Source: Planctomycetaceae bacterium
Lineage (GTDB): Bacteria > Planctomycetota > Planctomycetia > Planctomycetales > Planctomycetaceae
DNA length: 42,740 nucleotides
Assembly: GCA_947476295.1 (NCBI GenBank)
Contig: CANJQC010000035.1
Location: forward strand, 1-42,740
Reading direction: 5' to 3'
Shown in pieces: positions 34,228 through 42,740 of this stretch (within the stretch, counting starts at the first letter, position 1; each line of letters starts with the position of its first letter). The position numbers and the translations under genes were made by a program. Below the pieces are notes generated by a model. It did no database searches. It was given only the letters and a program-made list of their open reading frames with translations, and was not told the origin of the DNA.

Positions 34228-35814
34228 TCAAGCGGCGTTGGCTTGCGGCTGACGTTTGGGAAGACGGATCTGAAACGTACTGCCGCATCCTAGGCCATTG
34301 CTGATTGGAGTAATTGTTCCTGAATGATTTTCGATAATTCGGTGCGTGATACTCAGTCCGAGCCCGGTGCCCTGCCCTGCTTCTTTTGTTGTAAAGAATG
34401 GATCAAAGATGTGGTGCAATGTGTCTTCGTCCATTCCGCAGCCGTCATCTTCAATTGCAATCACAATAGAATCGACCAGTTCCTGAATGCGCACGATAAC
34501 CCGGCCCCCGGATGCTGTTGCCTGAAGTCCATTTGCAATCAGATTCAGAACGACCTGTTTCAATTGAGCGGCGTTGACTTCTGCGATGATGCAGCGGTCG
34601 CATTCAAAATTGACTGTGCGGTCAGCGTAACGACCCAAGTGCTGAACCATGAGCAGAACGTCGCGGATCAGTGCGGCAATGTCCGTTGGGATGCGGCCTG
34701 CTTTATCCCCGTGCGAAAAGTCGAGGAGGCGTCGTGTGATATCACCACAGCGGCGCGATTCGCGGCGAATCATGGCGATACGATCCAACACCTCCCGCGC
34801 TTCATCCGACTTCATGCCGTCAATCCCGTATAGACGCATTTCCAAAGATTCTGCCGCGACTGTAATAGCACTGAGCGGATTGTTGATTTCATGCGCGACG
34901 CCAGCCGCCAGAAAGCCGACGCTCGCCAGTTTCTGCGATCGAATCAACTGTTCGCTGCGTTCACGCACCTTGTACTGCAGTTCTTCTTCTGCCTGCTGGA
35001 AACGATCCGCCATGCAGTTGACGCCCGACACCAAATCCGCGAATTCATCCTGCCAGCGCGACGCAAGTAGCAGCCGAAATCGCGTGTCACCGTTGGCAAT
35101 TCTTGTACAGCCTTTCGCAATGGAACGAACAGGAATGGAAATCCAGCGAAAGCCGCACGTCAAAATGACGATGGAAAACGCGACGACGATGCCAGTACCA
35201 TACAGCAGCCAACGAAGAAAACGTTCGGACCGACGATGCTGTTTCTGCAGCGAAAGTTCACCCCAGTCCGCCGTCATGTAATAGGCCGGCAAATTGTCGA
35301 GGGACCGCTGGATGCGAGTCACCGCTCGTGAAGCGTCAAAACGAAGGTCCAATTGCCGGACTTTCGCCTCCGCAGACTTGACCGGCTGCAATCCTTCTGC
35401 CAAAGACGCGAGGTAGTCAAACTCGCCGTAGATATCGTCAATTCGCGGCAACACCTGATCTCTCTGCTGACGATTGAGTTCCGGCGGTGCCGGCAACGCT
35501 TCAATTCGACGGCGAAATTCCCGCAGCGACGCTCGTGCATCTTCTACGTGAGCGAGGTAGGTGATGCGTTGTTGCTGAACTGCAGCGAGTTGTTTTGGAT
35601 CCAGTGAAGAGAACAGGCATTCTGAGATTTTCGAAATAGAGCGACTCAGTTGATTGAGATCAGGGCTGCGATGGAGCAAAAAATCAAGGTCATCGACGGC
35701 TTCCTGATGCCAAATCAGGCCGAAGGCACCGATACCGGCCATGGCGATGACCAGCAGCATCGCGCCAGCAAATAACGACACCAGTCGTCTGCGGATGCTG
35801 CGAAACAAAAACAC
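34228..35814 (-). CDS. Membrane sensor histidine kinase
   Basis: From the GTG at 35814 the product has 528 residues. That start is supported by AGGGAGG 5-6 nt upstream; an upstream in-frame start at 35901 has no such site. The order is: helix 1 (about 10-34), a helical periplasmic sensor region with coiled-coil character (about 35-198), helix 2 (200-220), HAMP (221-274), a dimerisation domain with the phospho-accepting H308 in AAGVAHEINNPL, and an ATPase domain with LNLIANGLQA (N box), DDGCGM (G1) and GTGLGLSI (G2). No response regulator gene with a receiver domain is visible; the LuxR-type gene at 37.6 kb has no receiver. Confidence 0.93.
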   Translation of the reverse strand: MFLFRSIRRRLVSLFAGAMLLVIAMAGIGAFGLIWHQEAVDDLDFLLHRSPDLNQLSRSISKISECLFSSLDPKQLAAVQQQRITYLAHVEDARASLREFRRRIEALPAPPELNRQQRDQVLPRIDDIYGEFDYLASLAEGLQPVKSAEAKVRQLDLRFDASRAVTRIQRSLDNLPAYYMTADWGELSLQKQHRRSERFLRWLLYGTGIVVAFSIVILTCGFRWISIPVRSIAKGCTRIANGDTRFRLLLASRWQDEFADLVSGVNCMADRFQQAEEELQYKVRERSEQLIRSQKLASVGFLAAGVAHEINNPLSAITVAAESLEMRLYGIDGMKSDEAREVLDRIAMIRRESRRCGDITRRLLDFSHGDKAGRIPTDIAALIRDVLLMVQHLGRYADRTVNFECDRCIIAEVNAAQLKQVVLNLIANGLQATASGGRVIVRIQELVDSIVIAIEDDGCGMDEDTLHHIFDPFFTTKEAGQGTGLGLSITHRIIENHSGTITPISNGLGCGSTFQIRLPKRQPQANAA

Positions 35815-36059
35815 TCCAACCTCCCTGTCGCCTGAACCTGCCGCCCAATCTGCGGTCGGAAGAAATCTGCGGCCTGTCATCAGATCCCCTCGGAACTTCA
35901 ACCTGCGGGGAGATTGTATCTTACCGGCAGAACTTCAACGTGGCCAGAGCGATTCGATGTGCCTGCGGTCAGAGACTTTAAGGCGGTTCCGGGTGTTGCA
36001 ATGGTCGGCCAATACGACGAAATTGGCCTGACGAATAACACTCGACTCGGTCAGTCAGG

Positions 36060-37559
36060 CTAAGTTGTTCGCGACCGCTGATACATCTCACGCATCAACA
36101 GATCAATTGCCCACGCACGCGACTTCATCGCTTGATCCGGTTTGCGCAACTGTTGAGCGAAAACAGCTTGTTTGCCAAGCGTTGTTAGTTCCTCGAAATC
36201 AACGTCCCAAGCGCTCTCTCGCGCGACCTGGACAAGGTCACTCTGCACCTCCGCCAGACAGGATAAGAATGCTTCTGAGACCGTTGCATTGACGACCCTG
36301 TACGGCGATTTGGGATTGAACGCCGTGTTCGGGACCGATGGTCGCGAAGACGACCGTTCCCCTGTTGACTCCATCTGGTCGATATTAGCGATTGACGCAG
36401 TTCCAGCGGTGGAGAAGTCGTCACTGGTTTCCTTCGGATTTCCGCTTAACATCCTCCGACTAATCAGCCACGAAAGGACGGAGGCTGCGACCAAAATCGC
36501 AGCCGGAATGAAGCTCTCCATCACCCCCAGCGTGATGCCGGCCAGCAGACACAGGACGGCCGTCGCTGCCAGGAGAATCTGAGGTACAGGCGACGGCTTG
36601 CCAGGAATGTCCATTGTCCTGTCAAGTTTCGGTGTCTCGGGCAGTTCAACAGACTGCTCTTCGAACGTGCCGGGATAAGTGTCAATTCCCACGACGACCA
36701 CGGTCGAATTGTCGGTGCCTCCCCGACAGTTGGCTAGATTGATCAGTAAACGGGAGGATTCGGCTGGCGGCAACGAAGCTACAATCTGGCCAATCTCCAC
36801 ATCGGTGACATGATTCGTAAGCCCATCGGAACATAGCACAAACTGGTCACCGCCCTCAACAGAAAACGGCCCTTCGACGTCAACCTGAACAAATGGATCC
36901 GGCCCAAGACAGCGCGTAATCACATTACGTGGATGAAACAATTCAACATTCTCAATGGTCGCTCGTCCCAGTCGGATCATTTCCCACTGAAGGCTATGGT
37001 CAAACGTCAGTTGTTCGATGCGTCCGCGACGGACTCGGTAAACGCGACTGTCACCAACATGCCCTATGATCGCTCCGTCTTCGGAAAGACTCAGCACGCT
37101 GCAAGTTGTTCCCATGCCTTCGAATTCGCGATTCTCCCGACCGCTATCGTTTATCGCCTTGTTCGCAGCAAAGATGGCCTGCCGCATGCGGTCTGGGACG
37201 GATGGAGCATCGCGCTTGAAGTAGGCATGAGGCAACGTATCAATCGCAATGCGACTGGCTAAATCACCAACAGCATGGCCACCCATTCCGTCAGCAACCA
37301 CAAACAAATGCCCACAACGATGCCATTCGTCATAGTCGGAACACAGACGAACGGCAAGTGAATCCTGATTCGCCGAACGGCGCATCCCCACATCGGTACG
37401 CGAAGCATACTGCACAGCGGGGGCGGAAGGCATGAGACGGTACTCAATGAAATCGGTTGCTGATCGCTTCACAGAATCATGGGATGTCAACATCCGCGTA
37501 CTCTGCTGCACAGTGTACAACTGTTGGCACATGAGACCAGCCATCGGAGCAAAAACCAC
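36060..37559 (-). CDS. PP2C-type Ser/Thr protein phosphatase with membrane helices
   Basis: This PPM/PP2C phosphatase removes phosphate from Ser/Thr using two metal ions. Motifs are TDVGMRRSANQDS, FVVADGMGGHAVGD, GMGTTCSVL, IGHVGDSRVYR, FVLCSDGLTNHV and GGTDNSTVVVV. After the catalytic domain (ending about residue 300) there is a linker, one or two hydrophobic helices (VPQILLAATAVLCLLAGITL and IPAAILVAASVLSWLI), and a C-terminal helical region of about 110 residues. The listed start is a GTG with no ribosome binding site. The ATG at 37433 (beginning MPSAPAVQYA) lies just before the catalytic motif and may be the true start. It is followed by the histidine kinase gene and preceded 39 nt upstream by the LuxR-type gene. 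Confidence 0.9.
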   Translation of the reverse strand: MVFAPMAGLMCQQLYTVQQSTRMLTSHDSVKRSATDFIEYRLMPSAPAVQYASRTDVGMRRSANQDSLAVRLCSDYDEWHRCGHLFVVADGMGGHAVGDLASRIAIDTLPHAYFKRDAPSVPDRMRQAIFAANKAINDSGRENREFEGMGTTCSVLSLSEDGAIIGHVGDSRVYRVRRGRIEQLTFDHSLQWEMIRLGRATIENVELFHPRNVITRCLGPDPFVQVDVEGPFSVEGGDQFVLCSDGLTNHVTDVEIGQIVASLPPAESSRLLINLANCRGGTDNSTVVVVGIDTYPGTFEEQSVELPETPKLDRTMDIPGKPSPVPQILLAATAVLCLLAGITLGVMESFIPAAILVAASVLSWLISRRMLSGNPKETSDDFSTAGTASIANIDQMESTGERSSSRPSVPNTAFNPKSPYRVVNATVSEAFLSCLAEVQSDLVQVARESAWDVDFEELTTLGKQAVFAQQLRKPDQAMKSRAWAIDLLMREMYQRSRTT

Positions 37560-37598
37560 AGAATCCCGAGGAAAGGAATGAACCTGTGGAGCAAGCCT

Positions 37599-37985
37599 TC
37601 AATTACCACCGACGCGGGACAGGATTCCGTGATTGCTGACATTTGCAAGCCGATTTTGAACTTCAAACTCAATGTCTGCAAGAACCGTCAGCCGAACCAT
37701 CTCGGCGGTGCTGCCGACGCCAAGCTTTCGAGTCGCATTGGCTCGATGCTTCTCTATTGTCTTCACGCTGATTTCCAGTTCCAGCGCGATGGATTTATTG
37801 GCGAGGCCGTTTGAAACCAGTTGCGCCACCTGCAATTCGCGACGCGACAAGCGACGAATCTGCTGCCGCGCTGCGTCTCGTCGCGACTGCCAGCTTCGAA
37901 AGGCCAATTCCTCGGAATTTGAAGCAGACGCGACGGAGTTTAGATTGAGCCCGTGACCAAAAGAATTTGAGATTGGCTGAATCAT
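37599..37985 (-). CDS. Stand-alone LuxR-type HTH regulator
   Basis: This 128-residue protein has a GerE/LuxR DNA-binding domain at about 46-103: LSRRELQVAQLVSNGLANKSIA, then ISVKTIEKHRANATRKLGV with the recognition helix. It lacks a receiver domain; the first 45 residues are short and polar (SWQSRRDAARQQIRR, helical). The ATG has AAGGGAG about 9 nt upstream. It is transcribed in the same direction as the phosphatase 39 nt downstream and is probably in one operon with it. It could be regulated by synthesis, by partner binding, or by the Ser/Thr phosphorylation system nearby. Confidence 0.9.
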   Translation of the reverse strand: MIQPISNSFGHGLNLNSVASASNSEELAFRSWQSRRDAARQQIRRLSRRELQVAQLVSNGLANKSIALELEISVKTIEKHRANATRKLGVGSTAEMVRLTVLADIEFEVQNRLANVSNHGILSRVGGN

Positions 37986-38390
37986 GTTGTGTCACTCCCT
38001 TCACTCGAATGCATACATCGTTGCCGGTGGCTGGCACCATTCCTAGAAAAATAGCTGCGATTGGGAGAATGAGCCAAGAGCAAAATCCCGCCCGCTATGG
38101 GAATTTTTTCGGGACGGGGCCGGATTGGAATTGATCGAGACAACAGCAATTCTGCCCGAGTGGCGAAATAGGGGCTCATCCTCCGGGGGTTTCGAGGTAG
38201 CTTTGTACAGCGGCGCGAGGCGGCACGCACAGTTGCGGACTCACAGACACATTTGCGTGAGATCCCTCCCGCAAGAGCACACTGGAACCACGTCGCGAGG
38301 ATTCTCCACGTAGGAGTGGACTAAACTAAGATGGCAAAGCGCAGCAGACATAGACTGCCAAGGCTGAGAATAATGTCTGGCTGAAAACCC
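37986..38390. other. 405-nt gap without a supported gene
   Basis: Short frames on both strands show no family features. A partially complementary GC-rich stretch lies near 38087-38118 (CCCGCCCGC with CGGGACGGG). The gap lies between the small His-rich membrane protein gene and the LuxR-type gene, both on the minus strand, and should contain the promoter of the latter. Confidence 0.4.
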
Positions 38391-38666
38391 TCAGTGAGAC
38401 TTCGCACCGTGATGACGATCACCAGTATGTTCCTGATCGTGCTGCTTACCTTCAGCTGCGGCTTTGTCGGCGATAATCGAAGAGTAAGTCCACCAGCCGG
38501 CAATGCCCATCGCCAACACAGTGTACAGAAAAAGAGCGGACAGCATCTTTCCAATCGCGCCGCCCGCCGTTACGTCGTCTGCGCCGAACTGTTCAATTTC
38601 CAGTGTAGAAAAAATTTCCGCCTGGTGCTCGGAGGGGGCGTCTGCAAGCAAAGCAGTGTCTGACAT
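38391..38666 (-). CDS. Small membrane protein with His-rich tail
   Basis: The 91-residue protein has an acidic N-terminus (about 1-35), one hydrophobic helix (about 42-64, LSALFLYTVLAMGIAGWWTY), and a polar C-terminus ending HTGDRHHGAKSH, rich in histidine. The tail might bind a metal. I recognise no family with certainty. No strong ribosome binding site is seen, but composition and single helix are gene-like. It is followed by the LuxR-type gene after about 400 nt. Confidence 0.6.
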   Translation of the reverse strand: MSDTALLADAPSEHQAEIFSTLEIEQFGADDVTAGGAIGKMLSALFLYTVLAMGIAGWWTYSSIIADKAAAEGKQHDQEHTGDRHHGAKSH

Positions 38667-38809
38667 GGGAACATATCTCGCGGTCGAAGTTCAGAATCGA
38701 AGAGTTTGGAGGCAGAAATCCTCGTCTTAGCATATCGCACAGCCGGATTCTTGCGAATCCATTGATAAAGTACCACCGGAGTTTTCTGGAATTGAGGGCC
38801 AGGAACCTG

Positions 38810-39601
38810 CTACAGCCGCGTTTCCTGTTGCCTAGACATCGACCCAAGCAGCTCAGCAAGGATATTGCTTGCCGGATGCGGATGGCCTTTGTATTGACGA
38901 AAACCTTCGCCGTATTGAGTCCCGATCTCATGGCCGCGTTGACGACTCCACCGTTCGCAGGCATCCATGTATTCGTCCATTCCGTGCTGACGCCGAAGCC
39001 ACTCGCGCTGACTGGCGTGGCAGGCCAGAGCTTCCAGCTTGGCTGGCATCTCAGCGGTGATATCAACGACGAATTCCGGTGCGATGCGATTTCCGAAATG
39101 ATCGGTCCCCTCGACAGGATCTACATAGTATAGCCAGGGAATTTTTAGGGTCGATGGAGCTGGATCCCACTGACAAGTGCGATAATTGGGCACAGATGCA
39201 TTGAAGCACGCATCCCGCACCAGCGCGCTGGTGATCTCATGGTCGTGCATATAGTCAATCGGCGGAGCAGCCAGAATGACGTTGGGGGCCGTGCGGCGTA
39301 GGAATTCTGTCATCCGACGACGGCTATCATTGTCGAACACGATAGATAAGTCACGGAATTCAAGACAGGAATACTCTGCTTCCAGAATAACAGCGGCGCG
39401 ACGAGCCTCCTCGCGTCGAATAGCAGCGATTTCTTCCGCGTTGTGCTCTGCACTGCCGCCGTCTCCCGGAGTCATAGTTGCGACGGAAACTCGGCAGCCC
39501 AGTTTCCGAAGTCGCCGCAGCGTGCCCGCACATTGAAACTCAATATCGTCGGGATGGGCGTGAATCGCCAGAACATGCAGCTTGCTCGCATCGAGTGTCA
39601 T
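38810..39601 (-). CDS. PIG-L family deacetylase
   Basis: This 263-residue protein belongs to the PIG-L/LmbE zinc-dependent N-acetylglucosamine deacetylase family. It has the metal-binding AHPDDIEF (15-22), the MTPGDGGS loop, the EEIAAIRREEARRAAVILEA helix, and the MHDHEITSALVRDA motif. The ATG at 39601 has AAAGAAG 7 nt upstream; the open frame extends 10 codons further. Substrates in this family include GlcNAc-PI and bacillithiol or mycothiol precursors, and cannot be chosen here. It is divergent from the lipoprotein gene. Confidence 0.9.
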   Translation of the reverse strand: MTLDASKLHVLAIHAHPDDIEFQCAGTLRRLRKLGCRVSVATMTPGDGGSAEHNAEEIAAIRREEARRAAVILEAEYSCLEFRDLSIVFDNDSRRRMTEFLRRTAPNVILAAPPIDYMHDHEITSALVRDACFNASVPNYRTCQWDPAPSTLKIPWLYYVDPVEGTDHFGNRIAPEFVVDITAEMPAKLEALACHASQREWLRRQHGMDEYMDACERWSRQRGHEIGTQYGEGFRQYKGHPHPASNILAELLGSMSRQQETRL

Positions 39602-39821
39602 GTTGAATCTTCTTTGGCGGCAAAGGCACAAATGGTCAAGGAATCGGGTTTCTCAATCGACGTACAACTACAGCAATTCACGACGTTTTTCCACAAATCG
39701 ACCTCCCGAACAGTGGCAAATTCACAGCTTTGAAGACTCGTATTCTCTAGATCGCTGGTTTTCTCTACAAAACCGGGTTCAATGTGAGTTAAAAAACCAA
39801 CGCTGCGAAGGATCGACGTTG

Positions 39822-41141
39822 ATGGCGATGTCAAGAATATCACGACTGTCCAGTTTGATGCTCGTTATTGGTATTGTTTCTGGATGTGGCGAAGGAGCCG
39901 CAGAAACAGGTTCGGCCGCAAGAGATACGGGAACGGCCGACGGTGCGGGGAAGACTACTGATTTGGGAGTCAGCCAGCCGAAGTCCCTTCCTGCGGGCGT
40001 AGTCGCAAGTATCGATAGCCCGAACACGTCGGCTGCACTGGATGGCTCGAAAACGGTTTCCGAAAACGGTCAGAAGTCGCCGTTCCCAGACGATGAAGCG
40101 ACACAAACCCTTCGAGAAATTCAAAAACTCCGAATTTCCCCGGTACCGACAGATCTTGCCGAAGCCAGAAAAACTCGCCGCGAACGAAACGAACGCATCG
40201 TGGACATGGCGACGAAAGTGCTACGAGTCACCATGAACGACGAAGCTCGCAAGCCGCAGTTTCACTTGGCCGTCGGGCAACTTCTGGAAGCTCGATTCCA
40301 GATGGCGTTGGCCGGATCGCAGGACGATGTCGATCTGCTGTATGCTGATGTGCAGGCCCTGAACGAACGCGACGAAAAGTCCATTGCTGCAGCGGAAGGT
40401 GTTTACTACATCGCAAGGTTCGCCCACACCAAAGCCGGACTCATGGGAAAGTCCCAACCGGAATGGTTCGAAACCTTTTCACGGTGGGCACGCGAGTTTT
40501 CGGATCGTTTTCCACAACAGACGCAGCGCGCCGTGAGCCTGCTTTTCGGTGCAGCTCGCAGTTGTGAAATGCAGGCCATGGCGACCGAAGACACTGAGCT
40601 GTCTACTAGGCTGTTGACGGAATCACGACTGTGTTATACGGCCCTCGCGGAAAAGTTTGCTACGACTGATCAGGGTCAGGAAGCGACGGCCTCGTTGCGC
40701 CGGATGGCTCTGACCGGACAGACTCTATCTCAGTTTTCCGGACCAACTCTCGATGGAGGTTTCATCTCATCCGATGATTTCAGCGGAAAACCGACGGTTA
40801 TCTTTTTCTGGGATTCGGAAAGCGAAAAGTTTACCAAAGATTTACTGCCAGTGCTCACGAAAATCAGCACCGCCCTGACCCCTTCGAAATTGCGTCTGGT
40901 CGGCGTTGCGTTGGATGAAGACGAAGTGACCTTGAATCAGTATCTCGAAAATCACAAAGTCCCCGGCCAGCAGATCTTCTTCACTCAAGGTGAACAACGT
41001 TCCTGGAACAGCCCCCTCGTCCGCTTCTGGGGCATCGCCCAAAGCCCGACCGTCTGGCTCTTGGATGGACAGGGGAAAGTGATTTCGACATCGCTGGAAG
41101 CGGCTGAACTTATGGCAGCGATACAGAAACTGCTGAAGTGA
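39822..41141 (+). CDS. Redoxin-fold lipoprotein without CXXC
   Basis: From the ATG at 39822, with GAAGGA 8 nt upstream, the product has 439 residues. A lipoprotein signal (SLMLVIGIVSGC, C22 lipidated) is followed by a low-complexity linker, a helical middle region (about 90-290, tetratricopeptide-like) and a C-terminal AhpC/TlpA-like domain (about 300-439). In that domain FFWDSESEKF stands where TlpA-type proteins have FWATWCxPC, so the redox-active CXXC is missing. The cis-Pro segment is IAQSPTVWLLD. It would be envelope-located, probably a non-redox or partner-binding member of the family. Confidence 0.87.
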   Translation: MAMSRISRLSSLMLVIGIVSGCGEGAAETGSAARDTGTADGAGKTTDLGVSQPKSLPAGVVASIDSPNTSAALDGSKTVSENGQKSPFPDDEATQTLREIQKLRISPVPTDLAEARKTRRERNERIVDMATKVLRVTMNDEARKPQFHLAVGQLLEARFQMALAGSQDDVDLLYADVQALNERDEKSIAAAEGVYYIARFAHTKAGLMGKSQPEWFETFSRWAREFSDRFPQQTQRAVSLLFGAARSCEMQAMATEDTELSTRLLTESRLCYTALAEKFATTDQGQEATASLRRMALTGQTLSQFSGPTLDGGFISSDDFSGKPTVIFFWDSESEKFTKDLLPVLTKISTALTPSKLRLVGVALDEDEVTLNQYLENHKVPGQQIFFTQGEQRSWNSPLVRFWGIAQSPTVWLLDGQGKVISTSLEAAELMAAIQKLLK

Positions 41142-41460
41142 AGCCAATGGCAGCCATCACGCTCCGCCGTGATGAGCCCCGTTCTGGCCCCATTCACATC
41201 TCAAGCCCGCGTTCTCTGACCAGTCATCTTTGCGGTGCGTGCAAAAGAATCCACGGTTTTCGGCTGGTGATAGTGTCGCACACGGGCTCGTCTCGGCGGA
41301 GCGAGACGGCTACGTTTCTGAAAAAGTACGACGATGGCGTGTTTCGGTGCCGGTGCACACATCCGACTTTGTCTTTCCGCTGCACGATCTTCATGCAGGA
41401 TCATCTCGCTTATCTGGAATGCGATTGCTTCCAGAGATTAGGCGAGCGGCAGAAAATGAA
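41142..41460. other. 319-nt gap between lipoprotein and transposase genes
   Basis: No gene is supported. A 7-bp hairpin (41289-41295 with 41302-41308) lies in a GC-rich palindromic stretch. At 41442-41452 the word GCGAGCGGCAG repeats part of the left arm of the 4-73 repeat, with a partner CTGCCGC at 41465-41471. The left end of the insertion sequence should lie in or near this gap, but I cannot see its terminal repeat because the other end is outside the window. Confidence 0.45.
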
Positions 41461-42694
41461 TTACCTGCCGCGTGGGATTGCCGGTCGGATAAGGATATCG
41501 TATTTGGCGAGAGTTTCGGAGCGTTCGAGTCGTTTGTTGAGTTCAATCATCTCTTTCTTTGGAACGATGACTCCAATCGGGTAATCACCGTCGAGCTTCA
41601 TGACGGTGGGACGCTGTCCCTTCCATGTCATGCGTTGGGCGTAGGCTTTGACGATGACCCAGCATGTCAGCAGCACACCGTTCCATTTCTGTTGCAGCGA
41701 TGACCAGCAGCGTTCGATCCGGTTATACTTGCTGTGGTACGGCGGATAATACACGAGATGAATTTCCAGCCCCGAACAGTCGGCAAATTCGATCATGCGT
41801 TTCAAGAACTGCGTCCGTGTGCTCGAGTTTTTCGGGCCGTTATCCAGATAAATCGTCAGCCGTCGCACCTTCGGAAACTGATCCTTCACGCTCGTCCACC
41901 ACATTCGCAAACAGTCGCCCCAGAAGTCGCTCGTTTCGTGATAGCCGAAGATCAGCGTCAACGCACCCGTCAGCAGAATCAACACGCCAAACGGAACCAG
42001 TTTCTCTTTCGCTGGTGGATCATGGTCCCAGGCTTTGGGGACTTTGCCTTCACTGTCAGTCCGTGTTTTTTCCCCCCAGCGAGTATTCACCCAAACTGAC
42101 TTTTGTCTTGGTATCGACCGAAATCTCCAAGGTTTCCGGATCGTCCGCGTATTTCTCGCGAGCCGCTTTGACGTTGGCAAAGATCGCGTCAGTGTCCTTC
42201 GTCTTCTTCAGCGGCTTGCCCTTTTGAATCCGCTTCAGACGATAGTTCATCCGATTCAGAATGTCGCAAATCGTCCGCTCGCTCGGCAACTGAGATTCAT
42301 CGTAGCCTTTGGCCTGAAGCAATTCGCGAACTTCAGCAGCCGACAGATTCGTATACTGACGGGATGTCTTCAGTTCCGGGTCCGACTGCGTATGTGGCTC
42401 GACGATCAGGCGAATATCCATCGCCAGTTGCGGATCCTTTTCTTCACTGCGAAGACGGCCTCGAGGACTTGCCGGAACCTTGAACTGGCCGGGTTCGCGT
42501 TCCGTGAATTCCAGCAGACCGGACGCCACGTTTTCGCGGCCCCAGCCGAACCGAGCCTCGGCTTTGCGGGAACTTCCCTCACACAGTGCTAGGCAAACCC
42601 GCCCCTGAAACACTCGCCGCTCACGCCCCGTCATCGCTCGAGCGGCTACCATCAATAACTCATCCGTCACACCAGCAGCAATCACACCATCCAT
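41461..42694 (-). pseudogene. ISAzo13-like transposase, split by a frameshift
   Basis: The first frame (42056-42694, starting MDGVIAAGVTDELL with GGAG upstream) gives an N-terminal domain and ISVDTKTKVSLG, the first catalytic Asp of a DDE transposase. It ends in TGA at 42056. The second frame (41461 to about 42077) gives KAWDHDPPAKEKLVPFG, IYLDNGPKNSS (second Asp) and YYPPYHSKYNRIERCW (the Glu), ending normally. The join lies at a run of six G and six A (42066-42077 on the minus strand) and needs one base skipped, a +1 shift. Either a base was gained in the run or the element uses slippage there. All three catalytic acids are present once the frames are joined. Confidence 0.8.
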
Positions 42695-42740
42695 GGTGAT
42701 CCACTCCGATCTCATACCGCATTCATGCCACAATATGCCA
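41461..42740 (-). mobile_element. ISAzo13-like insertion sequence, right part missing
   Basis: The segment is covered by a transposase with the motif pattern of the ISAzo13 group, read on the minus strand. It runs to the window edge. Terminal inverted repeats and target duplication cannot be defined, because the transposase start is only about 45 nt from the window end and the outer boundary is beyond it. The coding frame is split in two at about 42070. Confidence 0.75.

Noticed and set aside
42065-42071. A AAA AAC slippery heptamer in the transposase, suggesting classical -1 ribosomal frameshifting
   Set aside because: The heptamer is in the right phase, but a -1 slip leads into a frame without the transposase motifs. 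The conserved continuation is in the +1 frame, so slippage or mutation in the homopolymer run fits better.
1-42740. CRISPR array, tRNA or rRNA gene
   Set aside because: No regularly spaced direct repeats and no cloverleaf or rRNA-like conserved stretches were noticed on either strand. A dedicated scan was not possible, so short tRNAs could be missed.

Overview
The window reads as planctomycete chromosome. The evidence is three DUF1559 proteins with pseudopilin-like N-termini (18.1, 20.6 and 30.5 kb), a membrane-anchored squalene-oxidase-repeat protein, an N-terminal zinc ribbon fused to a carboxypeptidase-regulatory-like domain, a Ser/Thr kinase and PP2C phosphatase, and many short palindromic repeats between genes. 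I infer the phylum from these families; the species is not determined.

Layout. (1) 1-8.27 kb, minus strand: respiratory complex I genes in the order nuoA-B-C-apbE-D-E-F-G. The flavinyltransferase gene apbE sits between nuoC and nuoD, and different palindromic elements lie in most of the gaps. The membrane-arm genes (nuoH-N) are not in the window. (2) 8.5-18 kb, both strands: a glycan-decoration island. It holds two GT10 fucosyltransferase-like genes, a GT25 glycosyltransferase, an FkbM methyltransferase, an isoprenylcysteine-methyltransferase-like membrane protein, a truncated GDP-L-fucose synthase, a GT11 fucosyltransferase, a class I methyltransferase, a protein with a GT23/O-fucosyltransferase-like motif, and a second FkbM-type gene broken by a frameshift and an in-frame stop. 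The theme is fucose transfer plus methylation, with visible decay. (3) 18-25.5 kb: DUF1559 protein, glutamyl-Q tRNA(Asp) synthetase, DUF1559 protein, squalene-oxidase-repeat protein, and a divergent Ser/Thr kinase. (4) 25.5-30.2 kb, minus strand: a likely operon of zinc-ribbon protein, hisH, hisA, phytanoyl-CoA-dioxygenase-like gene and queG. (5) 30.5-39.6 kb, minus strand: DUF1559 protein, aminotransferase, a conserved-looking EIQ-motif protein, a small membrane protein, sensor histidine kinase, PP2C phosphatase, stand-alone LuxR-type HTH, a small His-rich membrane protein and a PIG-L deacetylase. (6) 39.8-42.7 kb: a redoxin-fold lipoprotein without CXXC, then an ISAzo13-like transposase gene split by a frameshift at a G6A6 run and cut by the right edge.

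How the parts work together. NuoABCDEFG form the peripheral NADH-oxidising and quinone-reducing part of complex I plus the first membrane subunit. GluQ-RS and QueG both act on queuosine in tRNA: QueG completes Q, and GluQ-RS glutamylates Q in tRNA(Asp). HisH and HisA are consecutive histidine-pathway genes. The 34-38 kb genes form a phosphorylation and transcription-control cluster whose partners are not visible here.

The least conventional signals are a palindromic repeat family with a conserved loop and swapped but still complementary stems, one member of which encodes the C-terminus of HisH, and the decaying fucosylation island. No tRNA, rRNA or CRISPR array was found by eye.
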